Positions 1 to 6,484 are shown, numbered from the stretch's first letter. The stretch is DNA of 6,811 nucleotides from Chamaesiphon sp. (GCA_026786125.1 JAJAYU010000406.1:1-6811); one strand, 5' to 3'. The notes: a model not told the origin generated them from the letters alone. Translations and numbers: made by a program.

Positions 1-899
1 ATACGGTGATGATCGGGCGTTCTCACGGGATTCACGCCGAGCCGATTACGTTTGGCTTTAAATTAGCTGGTTGGTTGGCTGAAATGTTGCGGAATCGCGA
101 TCGATTGGTACGAGTCCGCCAGACAATTGCGGTGGGCAAGATTTCTGGTGCCGTGGGTACTTACGCAAATATCGAACCACGCGCTGAAGCGATCGCTTGT
201 CAGAAGCTAGGATTGACTCCAGACACAGCTTCGACCCAAGTCATCTCTCGCGATATTCATGCTGAATTCGCCCAAGTCTTAGCCCTAATCGGCGCGAGTA
301 TGGAACGGTTCGCGGTTGAGATTCGCAACCTCCAAAAAACCGATGTCTTGGAAGTAGAAGAATTCTTCTCCAAAGGTCAAAAAGGATCTTCGGCAATGCC
401 CCACAAACGCAATCCGATCCGCTCAGAACGTTTAACAGGGATGGCGCGGATCTTGCGCGGGAATGCGATCGCTGCCCTCGAAAACGTTGCCCTCTGGCAC
501 GAACGGGATATTTCCCATAGTTCAGTCGAGCGGGTATGTATGCCTGATTCCTGTATCATCACCCATTTCATGTTGGTCGAAACCACCAACCTGATCAAAA
601 ATCTGCTGATCTACCCCGAAAACATGGCACGGAACCTCAACTGCTATGGTGGGGTGGTTTTCAGCCAGGGAGTCTTATTAGCTCTAGTGGGCAAAGGACT
701 CGATCGAGAAGCAGCATACTCGATCGTTCAATCCAATGCGATGGCTGTCTGGAATGTCCCAGGTGGAGATTTCCACAAATTAACCGCCAGTGACCCCCGC
801 GTGACTGAGCATCTCACCCCAGCCGAGATCGAGCATTGTTTCGATCCCACCCAACATCTCAAGCACCTCGATGAGATTTATCAACGCTTGAGTATTTAG
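1..899 (+). CDS. purB: Adenylosuccinate lyase, C-terminal part (5' end outside window)
   Basis: Fumarase/aspartase-superfamily enzyme that releases fumarate from SAICAR and from adenylosuccinate, so it acts twice in cytoplasmic purine synthesis. The open frame runs in from the left edge (first whole codon at 3) to TAG at 897-899, giving about 298 residues. Family members have about 430, so roughly 130 N-terminal residues lie upstream. The first visible residues, TVMIGRSHGIHAEP, carry the catalytic histidine region; the internal GTG/ATG at 6 and 9 are not real starts. The superfamily signature GSSAMPHKRNP lies at nt 384-416 and includes the catalytic serine of the mobile loop. VGKISGAVGTYAN and NVALWHERDISHSS are also strongly PurB-like. 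The C-terminus (HLKHLDEIYQRL) looks complete. Two HIP1 octamers lie inside (189-196, 465-472). It converges on the exonuclease gene. Identity is very secure; only the start is unseen. Confidence 0.97.
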   Translation, partial: TVMIGRSHGIHAEPITFGFKLAGWLAEMLRNRDRLVRVRQTIAVGKISGAVGTYANIEPRAEAIACQKLGLTPDTASTQVISRDIHAEFAQVLALIGASMERFAVEIRNLQKTDVLEVEEFFSKGQKGSSAMPHKRNPIRSERLTGMARILRGNAIAALENVALWHERDISHSSVERVCMPDSCIITHFMLVETTNLIKNLLIYPENMARNLNCYGGVVFSQGVLLALVGKGLDREAAYSIVQSNAMAVWNVPGGDFHKLTASDPRVTEHLTPAEIEHCFDPTQHLKHLDEIYQRLSI

Positions 900-904
900 A
901 GAAA

Positions 905-956
905 ATTACCCGCCTAGAATTGATGGGAAAATTACCTCATCGATTCTAGTGGTAAT
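905..956. terminator. Long hairpin between convergent purB and exonuclease genes, probable terminator
   Basis: The outer arms ATTACC (905-910) and GGTAAT (951-956) pair. Inside them CTAGAATTGATG (914-925) pairs with CATCGATTCTAG (938-949), with a single G-U wobble. Only a 3-nt/1-nt internal loop separates the two stems. On the minus strand the last stem bases run into TTTT then C (905-901), resembling a rho-independent terminator for the pyrF-exonuclease transcript. On the plus strand there is no good U-run, so termination of purB here is less certain. Confidence 0.5.
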
Positions 957-1006
957 AAACAATAGTGCGAAATGCTGGGCTAGATTGCTGGTCACACTCA
1001 TCCTAC

Positions 1007-1498
1007 TTACAGACCTACAACAGCAGCTGCAATCACGATCTCGGCACAAGCACGGGCATCAGAGAGAGCTTGATGATGATCTAATTCAATATTGAGATGC
1101 CTACAGACATCGGGGAGCTTAGTGGGATAGAGATTCCACCGCTCGCGGGCGAGGGCGACGGTACAGATAAACTTTTGTTTGGGTGGGGGAATCTGATAGA
1201 AGTCACAACAGGCATGAAGTACCCGTCGATCGAAACTAGCATTGTGAGCAACTAAAGCATCGGCGCGTTCGATCCTGGTCGAAATTTGTGCCCAGACTTG
1301 CTTGAAGGTTGGGGCTTGAGCGACATCTGACCACATGATGCCGTGAATTTTGGTGAATTCAAACCGATAGGACGGGGGTCGGATTAGGAAAATTTCTTCA
1401 TGGATGATGGTCTGATCCTCGATCTGGACGATGCCCAGAGCACAGGCACTATTCGGATCGCGGTTGGCAGTCTCAAAATCGATCGCAACTAATCTCAT
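1007..1498 (-). CDS. DEDDh-family 3'-5' exonuclease (DnaQ-like / RNase T fold)
   Basis: Small, 163-residue exonuclease domain with no other domain attached. The DEDDh metal-binding set is complete: D7 and E9 in IDFET (motif I), D90 in HNASFD (motif II), and H142 with D147 in HHQALSDA (motif III). The KIHGI segment at 50-54 is also typical of the family. Such proteins remove nucleotides from 3' ends of DNA or RNA using two metal ions; the exact substrate cannot be read from sequence. It could be an epsilon-like proofreading or repair subunit or a free-standing nuclease. The ATG at 1498 starts 5 nt after the pyrF stop codon, so the two are probably co-transcribed, with translation perhaps coupled because no clear Shine-Dalgarno is visible. 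It ends at 1007, followed by the 905-956 hairpin. The nuclease class is confident; a gene name is not justified. Confidence 0.87.
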   Translation of the reverse strand: MRLVAIDFETANRDPNSACALGIVQIEDQTIIHEEIFLIRPPSYRFEFTKIHGIMWSDVAQAPTFKQVWAQISTRIERADALVAHNASFDRRVLHACCDFYQIPPPKQKFICTVALARERWNLYPTKLPDVCRHLNIELDHHQALSDARACAEIVIAAAVVGL

Positions 1499-1503
1499 AT
1501 TTT

Positions 1504-2241
1504 TTAGGCAAAGATTCCGGCGATCGTAGCTTGAATTTCTGAAGCTGCCAAATATGGATCGGCGGCGAGTTTAATTGGTCTGCCTACTACTATATAGTCA
1601 GCCCCATTGGTAAAGGCGGTTTGAACATCGACGATCCGCTTTTGGTCGCCGCGTTCTACTTCGGTATTGTCTACGGGTCTGATCCCTGGTGTCACAACCA
1701 GGAAATTTGCACCGAGATCGGCTCTCAACGCCTTGGCTTCTAATCCAGATGAAATCACACCATCACAACCGATCGCTAGTGCTCGCTTGGCTCTGGATAG
1801 CACTAGAGCTTCAGGATCGCACTCAAACCCCAGATCGTTGAGGTCACTTCGATCAAGACTAGTTAGGACGGTAACTGCGAGGATTTTTAGTTCTTTTTTT
1901 TCTTGGACAGCGGCAGCCAGAATCGCATCATTGCCATGTACCGTGGCAAAACTCACGCCGCGATTGGTCAATTGGCGGACAGCGGATCCGACGGTTTGGG
2001 GCACATCAAAAAATTTCAGATCGACAAACACTTTTTTATTGCGGGCGAGCAACCAATCGATCGTTTCATAATATTTTCCACCCATGAACATTTCTAATCC
2101 TAGTTTGTAAAATGTCACGGCATCGCCAAGCTGTTCGACGAGTTGCTGTGCTTGTTCACTGCTCTCGACATCGAGGGCAAAGATCAATCTGTCTTTGGGA
2201 TCGATGTTTTTTTGGGAAAGATTGGCTCGATCGTCTGGCAT
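1504..2241 (-). CDS. pyrF: Orotidine-5'-phosphate decarboxylase
   Basis: Catalyses the last step of de novo UMP synthesis, decarboxylating OMP to UMP in the cytoplasm. The 245-residue TIM-barrel protein shows the family's elements in order: FALDV near residue 24, FYKLG with the substrate lysine near 46, the active-site DLKFFDVP (Asp74, Lys76, Asp79), TVHG near 102, the phosphate-contact segments VTPGIRP (Arg187) and GDQKR (Gln200), and VVGRPI (Arg221). I chose the ATG at 2241. An in-frame TTG at 2256 would add five residues (MPAIL) and cannot be excluded; neither has a convincing Shine-Dalgarno, and the segment before DRLIFALD is poorly conserved in the family. It is the first gene of a two-gene minus-strand unit with the DEDDh exonuclease. 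Length and motifs are normal. The link to purB is only that both are nucleotide-synthesis genes; they are convergent, not one operon. Confidence 0.97.
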   Translation of the reverse strand: MPDDRANLSQKNIDPKDRLIFALDVESSEQAQQLVEQLGDAVTFYKLGLEMFMGGKYYETIDWLLARNKKVFVDLKFFDVPQTVGSAVRQLTNRGVSFATVHGNDAILAAAVQEKKELKILAVTVLTSLDRSDLNDLGFECDPEALVLSRAKRALAIGCDGVISSGLEAKALRADLGANFLVVTPGIRPVDNTEVERGDQKRIVDVQTAFTNGADYIVVGRPIKLAADPYLAASEIQATIAGIFA

Positions 2242-2420
2242 GAGGATTGCTGGCAAGATAACAAGAGGATTCTTTTCCTAGTTTAGCTGCAAAGGTACTG
2301 CCCGACGATCGAATGATTGTCGCTGGTGTTGACGATTGAATTTCCCAAGGCATCCAAATTGCCCATGCTAAGATTAGACAAATACTTACGCAGTCTCGCG
2401 ATCGCCAAATTAAGTATCTA

Positions 2421-2426
2421 ATTATA
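2421..2426 (-). promoter_or_regulatory. pyrF: Candidate -10 element for pyrF
   Basis: The minus strand reads TATAAT here, a perfect -10 hexamer, within the AT-rich stretch that separates pyrF from the divergent RibD-domain gene. No good -35 hexamer is visible 16-18 nt upstream. It would give a leader of roughly 170 nt before the pyrF ATG. This is a weak prediction based on one hexamer. The rest of 2242-2478 shows one HIP1 octamer (2398-2405) and no gene that I can support. Confidence 0.25.
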
Positions 2427-2478
2427 CAAATTTACTAATTTTAGCGATTCTCGATCGAACATAACTAATAAATATGCC

Positions 2479-3144
2479 ATGAAGACAACCCTCGTTTTAG
2501 CGATGACAGCAGATGGGAAGATCTCGGACGTGAAAAAATCACCGCCAACATTTGGCTCAAAGCGAGATTATGCTCATCTGGAGGAGCAAATTATGTCATC
2601 TGACGTAGTTTTAGTCGGGAGTGGCACCCTCAAAGATGGGGGCGGTGGCGTAGAAACAAATCCAGCCTTGATTCAAGCTCGGCTAGCACAGGGCAAATCG
2701 GCTCAACCACCCCAGATTATTTGTTCGCGTAGTGGTGATATCGACCCCACGCTACCATTTTTTAGCCAATCGATCGAGCGATGGTTATTAACGACTAAAA
2801 TCGGCGCAGTAGATTGGCTTGAACGCACTAGTTTCGATCGGGTATTAGTTTGTGAGACTGCCGATGGTAAGGATATCGACTGGCAAGCTGCCAAGGTGAA
2901 GCTAGCAGAATTAGCTGTTGAAAATATCTGTTTCTTAGGTGGTGCCGAATTAGCAGCGAGTTTATTTGCGGCTAATTTTATTGATGAATTATGGTTGACG
3001 ATTTGTCCGTTTATCTACGGTGGTAGTGCTGCGCCCAGTCCGGTTGCTGGAGTTGGATTTACGCCAGAGCTAGCCCCCAGACTGAAATTATTGAGTGTCG
3101 ATCAAGTCGATCAGGAGTTGTTCCTACATTATCAGGTTCAATAA
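2479..3144 (+). CDS. RibD C-terminal-domain protein (pyrimidine reductase / DHFR-like fold), stand-alone
   Basis: Its 221 residues match the reductase half of RibD, the NADPH-dependent enzyme that reduces 5-amino-6-ribosylamino-pyrimidinedione 5'-phosphate in riboflavin synthesis. Visible family marks are the N-terminal LAMTADGKIS (residues 7-16), VLVGSGT (44-50, cofactor side), FLGGAELAASL (152-162, the GG-containing NADPH-binding turn), and IDELWLTICPFIYGG (168-182, the conserved strand and loop before the C-terminus). There is no cytidine-deaminase-like zinc domain in front, so this is not a complete bifunctional RibD. It could be the separate reductase of the riboflavin pathway or a paralogous reductase acting on another pteridine- or pyrimidine-like substrate; sequence alone does not decide. 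The ATG at 2479 gives the complete domain. No Shine-Dalgarno is seen. It is divergent from pyrF and 190 nt upstream of terC on the same strand. Confidence 0.82.
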   Translation: MKTTLVLAMTADGKISDVKKSPPTFGSKRDYAHLEEQIMSSDVVLVGSGTLKDGGGGVETNPALIQARLAQGKSAQPPQIICSRSGDIDPTLPFFSQSIERWLLTTKIGAVDWLERTSFDRVLVCETADGKDIDWQAAKVKLAELAVENICFLGGAELAASLFAANFIDELWLTICPFIYGGSAAPSPVAGVGFTPELAPRLKLLSVDQVDQELFLHYQVQ

Positions 3145-3213
3145 ATGCGCTCTTCCTAAGTAGATATATTTCTTTTGATGTTTAGACTGTGGCGGTCTGG
3201 ATCGATTGACAGG

Positions 3214-3219
3214 TACAAT
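3214..3219 (+). promoter_or_regulatory. Weak candidate -10 element upstream of the TerC gene
   Basis: TACAAT in the 190-nt gap 3145-3334 matches five of six -10 positions, but no -35 stands at proper spacing. A perfect TTGACA (3206-3211) lies just in front, too close to pair with it, and has no good -10 downstream. The gap also holds two short dyads: AGAC/GTCT (3184-3198) and ACTAAT/ATTAGT with a 9-nt T-rich loop (3261-3281). I looked for the Mn2+-sensing yybP-ykoY leader often found before TerC-family genes and saw no match. Confidence 0.2.
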
Positions 3220-3334
3220 AGTTAAATAGCTTGGAACATAGACACAGCAAGAATTTTCAAACTAATTTTTTAAACATTAGTGCTAGTCAAACATCCATCG
3301 CCTTAATTGTTGCCCATCCTCATTCATTTTATCG

Positions 3335-4021
3335 ATGATAGACAAACCGATCGAATTACCAGTAGATATTGGAATGTCTACACCAGTTCTCCTCCTAGTT
3401 CTCGTCGCGCTAGAAGCAGTACTATCCGCCGACAATGCGATCGCCCTCGCATCTATTTCCCAAGGCTTAGTTGATGAAACCCTCCGTCCCAAAGCCTTAA
3501 ACCTCGGCTTACTTTTTGCCTACATCCTGCGGATGACACTGATTGTTGCCGCTACTTGGGTAGTTCGCTACTGGCAATTTCAGGTCTTAGGAGCTGCGTA
3601 TCTACTGTGGCTGACATTTCAGTATTTTACCGCCGAGAAAGGGGAAGACGGCGAAAAACAACGCCCTCAGTATACTTCCCTGTGGCAAGTGATTCCGATT
3701 ATTGCTGTTACTGATTTAGCATTTTCCCTCGACAGTGTTGCGACAGCAATTGCTGTATCAACAGATACTTGGCTAGTGATTAGTGGTGCAACGATCGGGA
3801 TTATTTTACTCCGGTTTATGGCCGATTTATTCATTCGCTGGTTGGATGAATACACTCACCTCGAAGATGCTGGCTATGTAGCGGTAGGTTTGGTTGGGAT
3901 CAAGCTGCTTGTCCGCGTTCTGTATCCCAGCTTGGAGATTCCTGAGCAATTGACGATCGGGTTGGTGGCAATTATTTTTACATGGGGCTTCTCTCAAAGA
4001 AAGGAATCAATTCAGGATTGA
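3335..4021 (+). CDS. TerC family integral membrane protein
   Basis: A 228-residue polytopic membrane protein of the TerC/Alx family. Several bacterial members export Mn2+ or supply metal to exported proteins, and the plant relative acts in thylakoid protein insertion; the role here is inferred from family only. The two diagnostic acidic membrane motifs are present: EAVLSADNAIALA (residues 27-39) and its internal-repeat counterpart TDLAFSLDSVATAIA (126-140), supplying the conserved Asp/Asn and Asp residues thought to bind metal. Hydrophobic segments lie at about 16-30, 56-76, 83-97, 117-140, 147-163, 181-197 and 204-219. A charged loop sits at 100-112 (EKGEDGEKQR). The ATG at 3335 is taken as start; an ATG at 3374 (residue 14) is possible and would lose no motif. 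The TGA stop is part of a TTGA that coincides with a transposon-like end, so the last few residues may have been altered by an old insertion. Confidence 0.9.
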   Translation: MIDKPIELPVDIGMSTPVLLLVLVALEAVLSADNAIALASISQGLVDETLRPKALNLGLLFAYILRMTLIVAATWVVRYWQFQVLGAAYLLWLTFQYFTAEKGEDGEKQRPQYTSLWQVIPIIAVTDLAFSLDSVATAIAVSTDTWLVISGATIGIILLRFMADLFIRWLDEYTHLEDAGYVAVGLVGIKLLVRVLYPSLEIPEQLTIGLVAIIFTWGFSQRKESIQD

Positions 4022-4087
4022 CATTCTCCCGCCGCTAATCGAGTACGGCTATGGATGGGGGCATTCCCGTCTGTTTAGGTAAATACC
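4018..4087 (-). mobile_element. Possible solo IS200/IS605-type right end (remnant)
   Basis: Read on the minus strand, the segment ends GGGAGAATGTCAA. A small hairpin stands just before it: GCCG/CGGC (plus-strand 4031-4034 with 4046-4049), flanked by CTCCC (4026-4030) pairing with GGGGG (4057-4061). A subterminal hairpin followed by a TCAA cleavage tetranucleotide is the layout of IS200/IS605 right ends, which also form the 3' part of TnpB guide RNAs. No tnpA, tnpB or left end is present in the window, so this would be an orphan end. GGTAAATACC at 4078-4087 is a short dyad at its other side. The assignment rests on layout and remembered resemblance, without a database match. Confidence 0.35.
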
Positions 4088-4088
4088 A

Positions 4089-4130
4089 AATAAAAAATAG
4101 ATACTCTCAATAGAGTATCTATTTTTTATT
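4089..4130. terminator. Perfect 19-bp bidirectional rho-independent terminator
   Basis: The arms 4089-4107 and 4112-4130 are exactly complementary over 19 bases around a CAAT loop. The core is TAGATACTCT / AGAGTATCTA, bordered by a run of six A on the left and six T on the right. Read on either strand the stem ends in a T-run, so it can stop both the plus-strand terC transcript and the converging minus-strand polysaccharide gene. The position between two convergent genes fits this role exactly. Confidence 0.85.
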
Positions 4131-4148
4131 ACCGCCTGCTCTCGTGTT

Positions 4149-4166
4149 AGTCCGCGTAGGCGGACT
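4149..4166. repeat. Dispersed cyanobacterial-type palindrome, AGTCCGC-GTAG-GCGGACT
   Basis: A perfect 7-bp inverted repeat with a GTAG loop, followed by TTTGC. The AGTCCGC...GCGGACTTT core resembles a palindromic repeat scattered through intergenic regions of many filamentous cyanobacteria; that resemblance is from memory. CCGCCT at 4132-4137 could alternatively pair with AGGCGG at 4158-4163, giving a competing longer fold. Confidence 0.6.
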
Positions 4167-4178
4167 TTGCATCACTAG

Positions 4179-4196
4179 CAGCGGTTTTAACCGCTG
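4179..4196. repeat. Palindrome CAGCGGTT-TT-AACCGCTG
   Basis: A perfect 8-bp inverted repeat with a 2-nt centre, located 8 nt past the stop codon of the minus-strand polysaccharide gene. It lies 12 nt from the preceding AGTCCGC palindrome and probably belongs to the same repeat unit. In RNA from the minus strand it would form a hairpin at the 3' end of that message, upstream of the main terminator. Confidence 0.55.
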
Positions 4197-4204
4197 ATTA
4201 ATCT

Positions 4205-6139
4205 CTACACAGTCAAAACTTCCTTAACCTTGGCATATTGTCCGGTTGGGTTGTATCCAGGCACCAAATCATAGAGCACAGCTACACATTCGCTGACTTC
4301 AGATTCAGCGGCAGCATCCAGTAGTCTAGTCAGTTGAGGGGCAAGATCCTTCCAGGCTAACTTTTCTTCACGAGCGCAAAAAATCTTGGGATGTCCAGTT
4401 TCGATCGCTGCATCGCAATTAATTAATAGCTCCTCGCGGATTTTCTCACCAGGACGCAATCCAGTGATTTCGATTGTGACATCCTTGTGGGGTTCCATCC
4501 CGTGTAGGCGGATCATTTGAGCTGCAAGGTCATAGATCCTCACAGGCGCACCCATTTCAAGCAGAAAAACTTCACCGCCTTTGGCCATTGCACCTGCTTG
4601 GATCACTAGAGTCGCAGCTTCAGGAATGGTCATGAAGTAGCGAGTGATATCTGTATGGGTCAGGGTAATTGATTTACCAGAAGTAATTTGTTCGCGAAAG
4701 CGAGGTACAACAGAGCCACTACTACCGAGGACGTTGCCAAACCGCACCATCGTAAAGCAAGTTTTGTGAGTGGGCAGATCGGCTAATCCCTGAAGGACTA
4801 ATTCAGCGACGCGCTTGGTTGCACCCATAATATTAGTCGGGCGGACGGCTTTATCAGTAGAGATTAAGACAAATTTATCTACACCACAATCGATCGCGCA
4901 TTGAGCCGCAGTTAGTGTACCACCGATATTGTTGTTCATCCCAGAAATCGGATTGGCTTCGACGATCGGTACATGCTTATAGGCGGCTGCGTGATAAATC
5001 GTATCTACGCCATATTTTCTTAGTACCGTAGTCAGTGCCGCAGCATCAGTAACCGAACCCAAACAAGCAACTTTGGCTAGATGTGGATAGTGTTCGCTCA
5101 GTTCCATATCCATTTGATATAGTGCAAACTCATGTAGCTCATAGACAATCAGCAGCTTTGGTTGTTGTTTGGCAATTTGCCGACAGAGTTCCGATCCGAT
5201 CGATCCACCACCACCAGTGACCAATACGACTCGATCGGTAATATCATGTTCGAGTAATTCGGGATTAGCAGCGATTACTTTTCGGCCTAATAGATCTTCG
5301 ATATCCAGTTCCCGTACCTTATTAATCGATACATGACCGCTCAAGATCTCATTGATACTCGGTACAGTTTTGATGGGTACACCGAGAATTTGCAGTTGCT
5401 GGAGAATGTCGCGCTTACGTTGACCCTCGATCGACGGCATGGCAAGTAGAATTTCTTGAAACCCAATCGTTGACTTGAGTTTAACTAAGTCTCCTGGGGC
5501 GTAAACCTTCGTGCCTTGGACGTTCCGACCTTGCAGGTAGGGACTATCATCGATAAAGCCGACCAAGACTTTGTTGCGCTCTCCCGCCAAGGCTTGGGCA
5601 AGGATACAACCAGCACTACCAGCTCCATAGATTACTACACCACCAGTCTCTTTGCCTGGGTAGTTGATCTGATGTATTTTGCCTAGGGTCAGTCGCACGC
5701 TCAGGCGAAAGGCGATCACTAGAATCAGTGTCAGCATCCCGTCACTCAGTAGCACCGAAGCTGGCATTGTAGAGATATCAAATAGATTATTGATCGCCGC
5801 AATCGAGATACAACTAGCAATGACAGCTTTGACAATTGTGAAGATGAATTCGCCGCCCGTGTAACGAAGTACTTGTTGGTAAATGCTAAAAGCCCAGAAT
5901 ATGGCAATTTTGACAGTGATTTCGATCGCGACAAAGATACCTGCGCCCCAGATTTCCGTAGGCATATTGTCAAATCCAGACTCAAAGCTGATCGCAGCTC
6001 CAATCGAAGTTAGGAACAAACTGATGTCTACGAACGTCAAGATTGTATACTTCTGATAATTGGAAAGTGCATTTACACTTTTTTCAAGAGTCGCAGCAGT
6101 AGCTTCAATACTCAACAAAGATCGGCTTTTAGTGGACAT
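4205..6139 (-). CDS. Membrane-anchored nucleoside-diphosphate-sugar dehydratase/epimerase (FlaA1/WbpM/CapD family)
   Basis: A 644-residue polysaccharide-biosynthesis enzyme, the usual length for the long WbpM/PglF-type members. The N-terminus has about four membrane helices (roughly 31-51, 63-86, 100-119, 127-150). Next comes a first Rossmann unit with GAGSAG (172-177), of the CoA-binding-like type. The catalytic short-chain-dehydrogenase domain starts near 300, with the NAD(P) motif TGGGGSIGSE (308-317), YHAAAYKHVP (382-391), LISTDKAVRPTNIMGATKR (425-443) and LRPGEK (561-566). The usual catalytic Tyr is replaced by Met438, ahead of Lys442, as in WbpM-type 4,6-dehydratases that convert UDP-GlcNAc to the 4-keto-6-deoxy sugar. 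That substrate is inferred from the family. The ATG at 6139 fits because the next Met is residue 59, past the first helix. It is divergent from an exported-protein gene, suggesting an extracellular polysaccharide or glycan locus. Confidence 0.93.
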   Translation of the reverse strand: MSTKSRSLLSIEATAATLEKSVNALSNYQKYTILTFVDISLFLTSIGAAISFESGFDNMPTEIWGAGIFVAIEITVKIAIFWAFSIYQQVLRYTGGEFIFTIVKAVIASCISIAAINNLFDISTMPASVLLSDGMLTLILVIAFRLSVRLTLGKIHQINYPGKETGGVVIYGAGSAGCILAQALAGERNKVLVGFIDDSPYLQGRNVQGTKVYAPGDLVKLKSTIGFQEILLAMPSIEGQRKRDILQQLQILGVPIKTVPSINEILSGHVSINKVRELDIEDLLGRKVIAANPELLEHDITDRVVLVTGGGGSIGSELCRQIAKQQPKLLIVYELHEFALYQMDMELSEHYPHLAKVACLGSVTDAAALTTVLRKYGVDTIYHAAAYKHVPIVEANPISGMNNNIGGTLTAAQCAIDCGVDKFVLISTDKAVRPTNIMGATKRVAELVLQGLADLPTHKTCFTMVRFGNVLGSSGSVVPRFREQITSGKSITLTHTDITRYFMTIPEAATLVIQAGAMAKGGEVFLLEMGAPVRIYDLAAQMIRLHGMEPHKDVTIEITGLRPGEKIREELLINCDAAIETGHPKIFCAREEKLAWKDLAPQLTRLLDAAAESEVSECVAVLYDLVPGYNPTGQYAKVKEVLTV

Positions 6140-6189
6140 AAGATTATGACACGATCGACGGTTTTTAACAAGTTGAAAATTAATATTTT

Positions 6190-6210
6190 AATCGAGATTT
6201 AAACTCGATT
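6190..6210. promoter_or_regulatory. Dyad AATCGAG-N7-CTCGATT in leader of the polysaccharide gene
   Basis: A perfect 7-bp inverted repeat around ATTTAAA, 51-71 nt upstream of the ATG at 6139 and downstream of the candidate promoter at 6242-6269. It could be an operator, or a small hairpin in the message leader. No known regulator is assigned. Confidence 0.35.
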
Positions 6211-6241
6211 TCTGACCTTTACCAGTAGGATTGCAATTATT

Positions 6242-6269
6242 ATTGTATGCTAGTGTAAGAGGTTAGCAA
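6242..6269 (-). promoter_or_regulatory. Candidate sigma-70-type promoter for the polysaccharide gene
   Basis: On the minus strand TTGCTA (6269-6264) and TACAAT (6247-6242) are separated by 16 nt, matching four of six and five of six consensus bases. Transcription would begin near 6235 and give a leader of about 95 nt. It is the best-spaced hexamer pair seen on this strand upstream of 6139. Confidence 0.4.
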
Positions 6270-6461
6270 CCGATCTATTGAAGCAATCTAAAACCTAGAC
6301 TATCTCGATCAATCTTCAGTAATTGAGCCTTGCTGGTAAAACTTTTGTCAATACACTTAAGATATATTTGTTTTGAGGAAATGTACTCAGCCAAATATCT
6401 GAACTTGTAATGATTGAGGCTCAGGTAAATCGATTCAACGTCTAGAATGTATAAGTATTGA

Positions 6462-6484
6462 ATTGAACCATATATGAGTTCAAT
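6462..6484. repeat. Inverted repeat ATTGAAC-N9-GTTCAAT
   Basis: A perfect 7-bp inverted repeat. The 9-nt spacer contains the self-complementary CATATATG. It overlaps a CGATCG palindrome on its right. It lies in the middle of the divergent region, upstream of either gene's predicted promoter, where an activator or repressor site would be plausible. Confidence 0.35.

Noticed and set aside
1667..2097. Open frames on the plus strand opposite pyrF (134 and 64 codons)
   Set aside because: They are antisense to a clearly conserved pyrF, with Ser/Arg/Thr-rich composition typical of reverse-frame shadows.
2156..2353. 65-codon minus-strand frame overlapping the pyrF start
   Set aside because: Overlaps the pyrF N-terminus in another frame and shows no domain or ribosome site; its Ser/Arg-rich composition looks like leader DNA.
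3145..3334. Mn2+ (yybP-ykoY) riboswitch before the TerC gene
   Set aside because: Family context makes it worth looking for, but the leader lacks the expected paired G-rich loops; only weak short dyads are present.
6143..6171. TTGTTA-N17-CATAAT on the minus strand as promoter of the polysaccharide gene
   Set aside because: Spacing is ideal, but the -10 would end only 3 nt before the ATG, so transcription would start inside the start codon. The next Met is residue 59, past the first membrane helix.
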